The position numbers were made by a program, and so were the translations under genes. Shown here piece after piece: positions 62,815-64,000 of a stretch of DNA of 64,000 bases. Where the stretch lies: NCBI RefSeq assembly GCF_016097555.1, contig NC_054706.1, forward strand, positions 43,314,004 to 43,378,003, read 5' to 3'. Source of the stretch: Gigantopelta aegis. Its lineage: Eukaryota; Mollusca; Gastropoda; Neomphalida; Peltospiridae. Under the pieces are notes generated by a model, which had not been told where the DNA came from, did not search any database, and was given only the letters and a program-made list of their open reading frames with translations. How positions within the stretch are numbered: the first letter of the stretch is position 1; each line of letters begins with the position of its first letter.

Positions 62815-63255
62815 TGTTATTTCTTTTATGTTCAGGGTATGAACCAAAAAATATATCCACAAACTGTGAATTGGCGAACCTGTTCTCACATAAGTTTGTG
62901 GATTATTATTTTTTGTTCATACCCCAACGAACGTAAAAGAAATAAAAGACAATACTTATAATTAAATTTGAAACATACTTACTAATGTTTAGTGTTATTC
63001 ACTAAAAGTTCACATTTTGAATTATATTTTTGGTTAAAAACAATAAATGCTCAATAAGACATATTACTAATATAACACGATGTCAACAGATATCACGTTC
63101 CCTGATGTAATTTTTACATTCAAGAGAAATGAACAAACTCATGTAATTTTTACATTCATTGAGAACTGAACAAACTCATGTAATTTTTACATTCATTGAG
63201 AAATGAACAAACTCACATTGGGATGACGTTATAGTGTAATGAATGTAATGGAAAT
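62815..63255 (-). mobile_element. fold-back element, copy 2
   Basis: Reverse of 49680-50085. The left part folds back (GTTATTTCTTTTATGTTC pairs with GAACGTAAAAGAAATAA). Near the right, AACAAACTCATGTAATTTTT followed by ACATTCATTGAGAA is repeated about three times, an expansion not present in copy 1. Confidence 0.72.
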
Positions 63256-64000
63256 TTAATTATATATACATCAAATCAGTAAACTACTTTGCCTTGTAAT
63301 TCAATGAATAATGGCTGATGATGAATGAAATAAAGCAACTTATTATGGTATGCCAAACCACAACATGAAACAAAATTAACAGGAATGATTAATTGTTCCC
63401 TTAACTTAAGATTAAAATATTACCTACCATATATTGATACCCTATAAATTACTCTTTTAAATTAAAAAAAATAAAAATTGAGATAAAGTTAAAATGATGA
63501 AAGTAATTTAATAAACAGAAAATCTCATGACGACTTCACTCTGTGAGATATAATTTATATTTGATAGAAAAAAAACATGAAATATTCTCTATAATGTACA
63601 CGTACAATCATACTTACATCTTTATAATTTTACTTGAAAATATACTATGGCATTGAAAAAGTTCTATGATGATGAACCACTTGCAGGATCACAGTACTGA
63701 TTGCAGCCTAGAGTGAGTGCATTGTTTCCATCTCCATCACATAACATCCTTTGTCAAAGTGAAATAAAACACAAACTTTCTACAATGTAAACGTGTGCAT
63801 TTTGGTTGTCATATGGATGTTCAAATATCTTGGTCCTACATAGTATGTCTTGTCACCATTTTTAATTCTTAGGAGATGACCATAATAGAGTTTTCAGATT
63901 TGTGAGTGTCTGGGTTGGATCCATGGGTGGGTGTCACACAATTCTAAAATGGGGCAAGTTCAGTTTGAGGAAGACAAACAAGCCAAGGTCCCAAAAGGTG
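63256..64000. other. AT-rich end of window, nothing recognised
   Basis: No gene, RNA or repeat can be supported. Confidence 0.4.

Overview
The window looks like an animal genome, most likely a mollusc and probably a gastropod. It is AT-rich, introns follow GT-AG rules, gene density is very low, and it is crowded with tRNA-headed SINEs of a kind I recall from gastropod assemblies. That placement rests on memory of the repeats and on gene similarity, not on a search.

Only two host genes can be supported, both on the plus strand. The first (10509-36904) has four exons and encodes a predicted 470-residue four-transmembrane protein of the claudin/PMP22/EMP type, with a GLW signature in the first extracellular loop and a long tyrosine-rich cytoplasmic tail. 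Its first intron is about 23 kb and is filled with repeats. The second (48650-55428) has four exons and encodes the 107-residue mitochondrial ATP synthase subunit f (ATP5MF/ATPsynF). Every intron in both genes is phase 1. The genes share strand but show no functional link.

The rest is repeat landscape. I separate several tRNA-derived SINE types: A and B share a tRNA head and middle but have different 3' tails; C has another head on the A or B body; D is a separate tRNA-SINE; a few minor types also occur. Several copies keep 10-14 bp target-site duplications. A truncated LINE at 4590-5153 ends in a 3' tail that closely matches the tail of SINE B, pointing to its retrotransposition partner. Minisatellites have units of 33, 31, 27, 79 and 71 bp. 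Many elements with terminal inverted repeats occur: a Tc1-like deletion derivative (7941-8780), a 3.5-kb Tc1/mariner-superfamily element with about 230-bp inverted repeats that sits in a SINE and itself carries a MITE (14657-18157), several MITEs, and a putative family with a DNCxxQNKN-like protein remnant (about 43-44.5 kb) whose short relative may sit in the 3' region of the claudin-like gene (36966-38322).

The less usual points are: long poly-G/poly-C runs, one of which can be traced to expansion of a six-base run by comparing two MITE copies; paired G-run/C-run arms in small inverted-repeat elements; a 550-bp near-perfect palindrome at 61360-61909; a fold-back element present in two inverted copies (49680 and 62815); and nested insertions up to three layers deep. 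I saw no rRNA, true tRNA, CRISPR array, operon or virus-like element.
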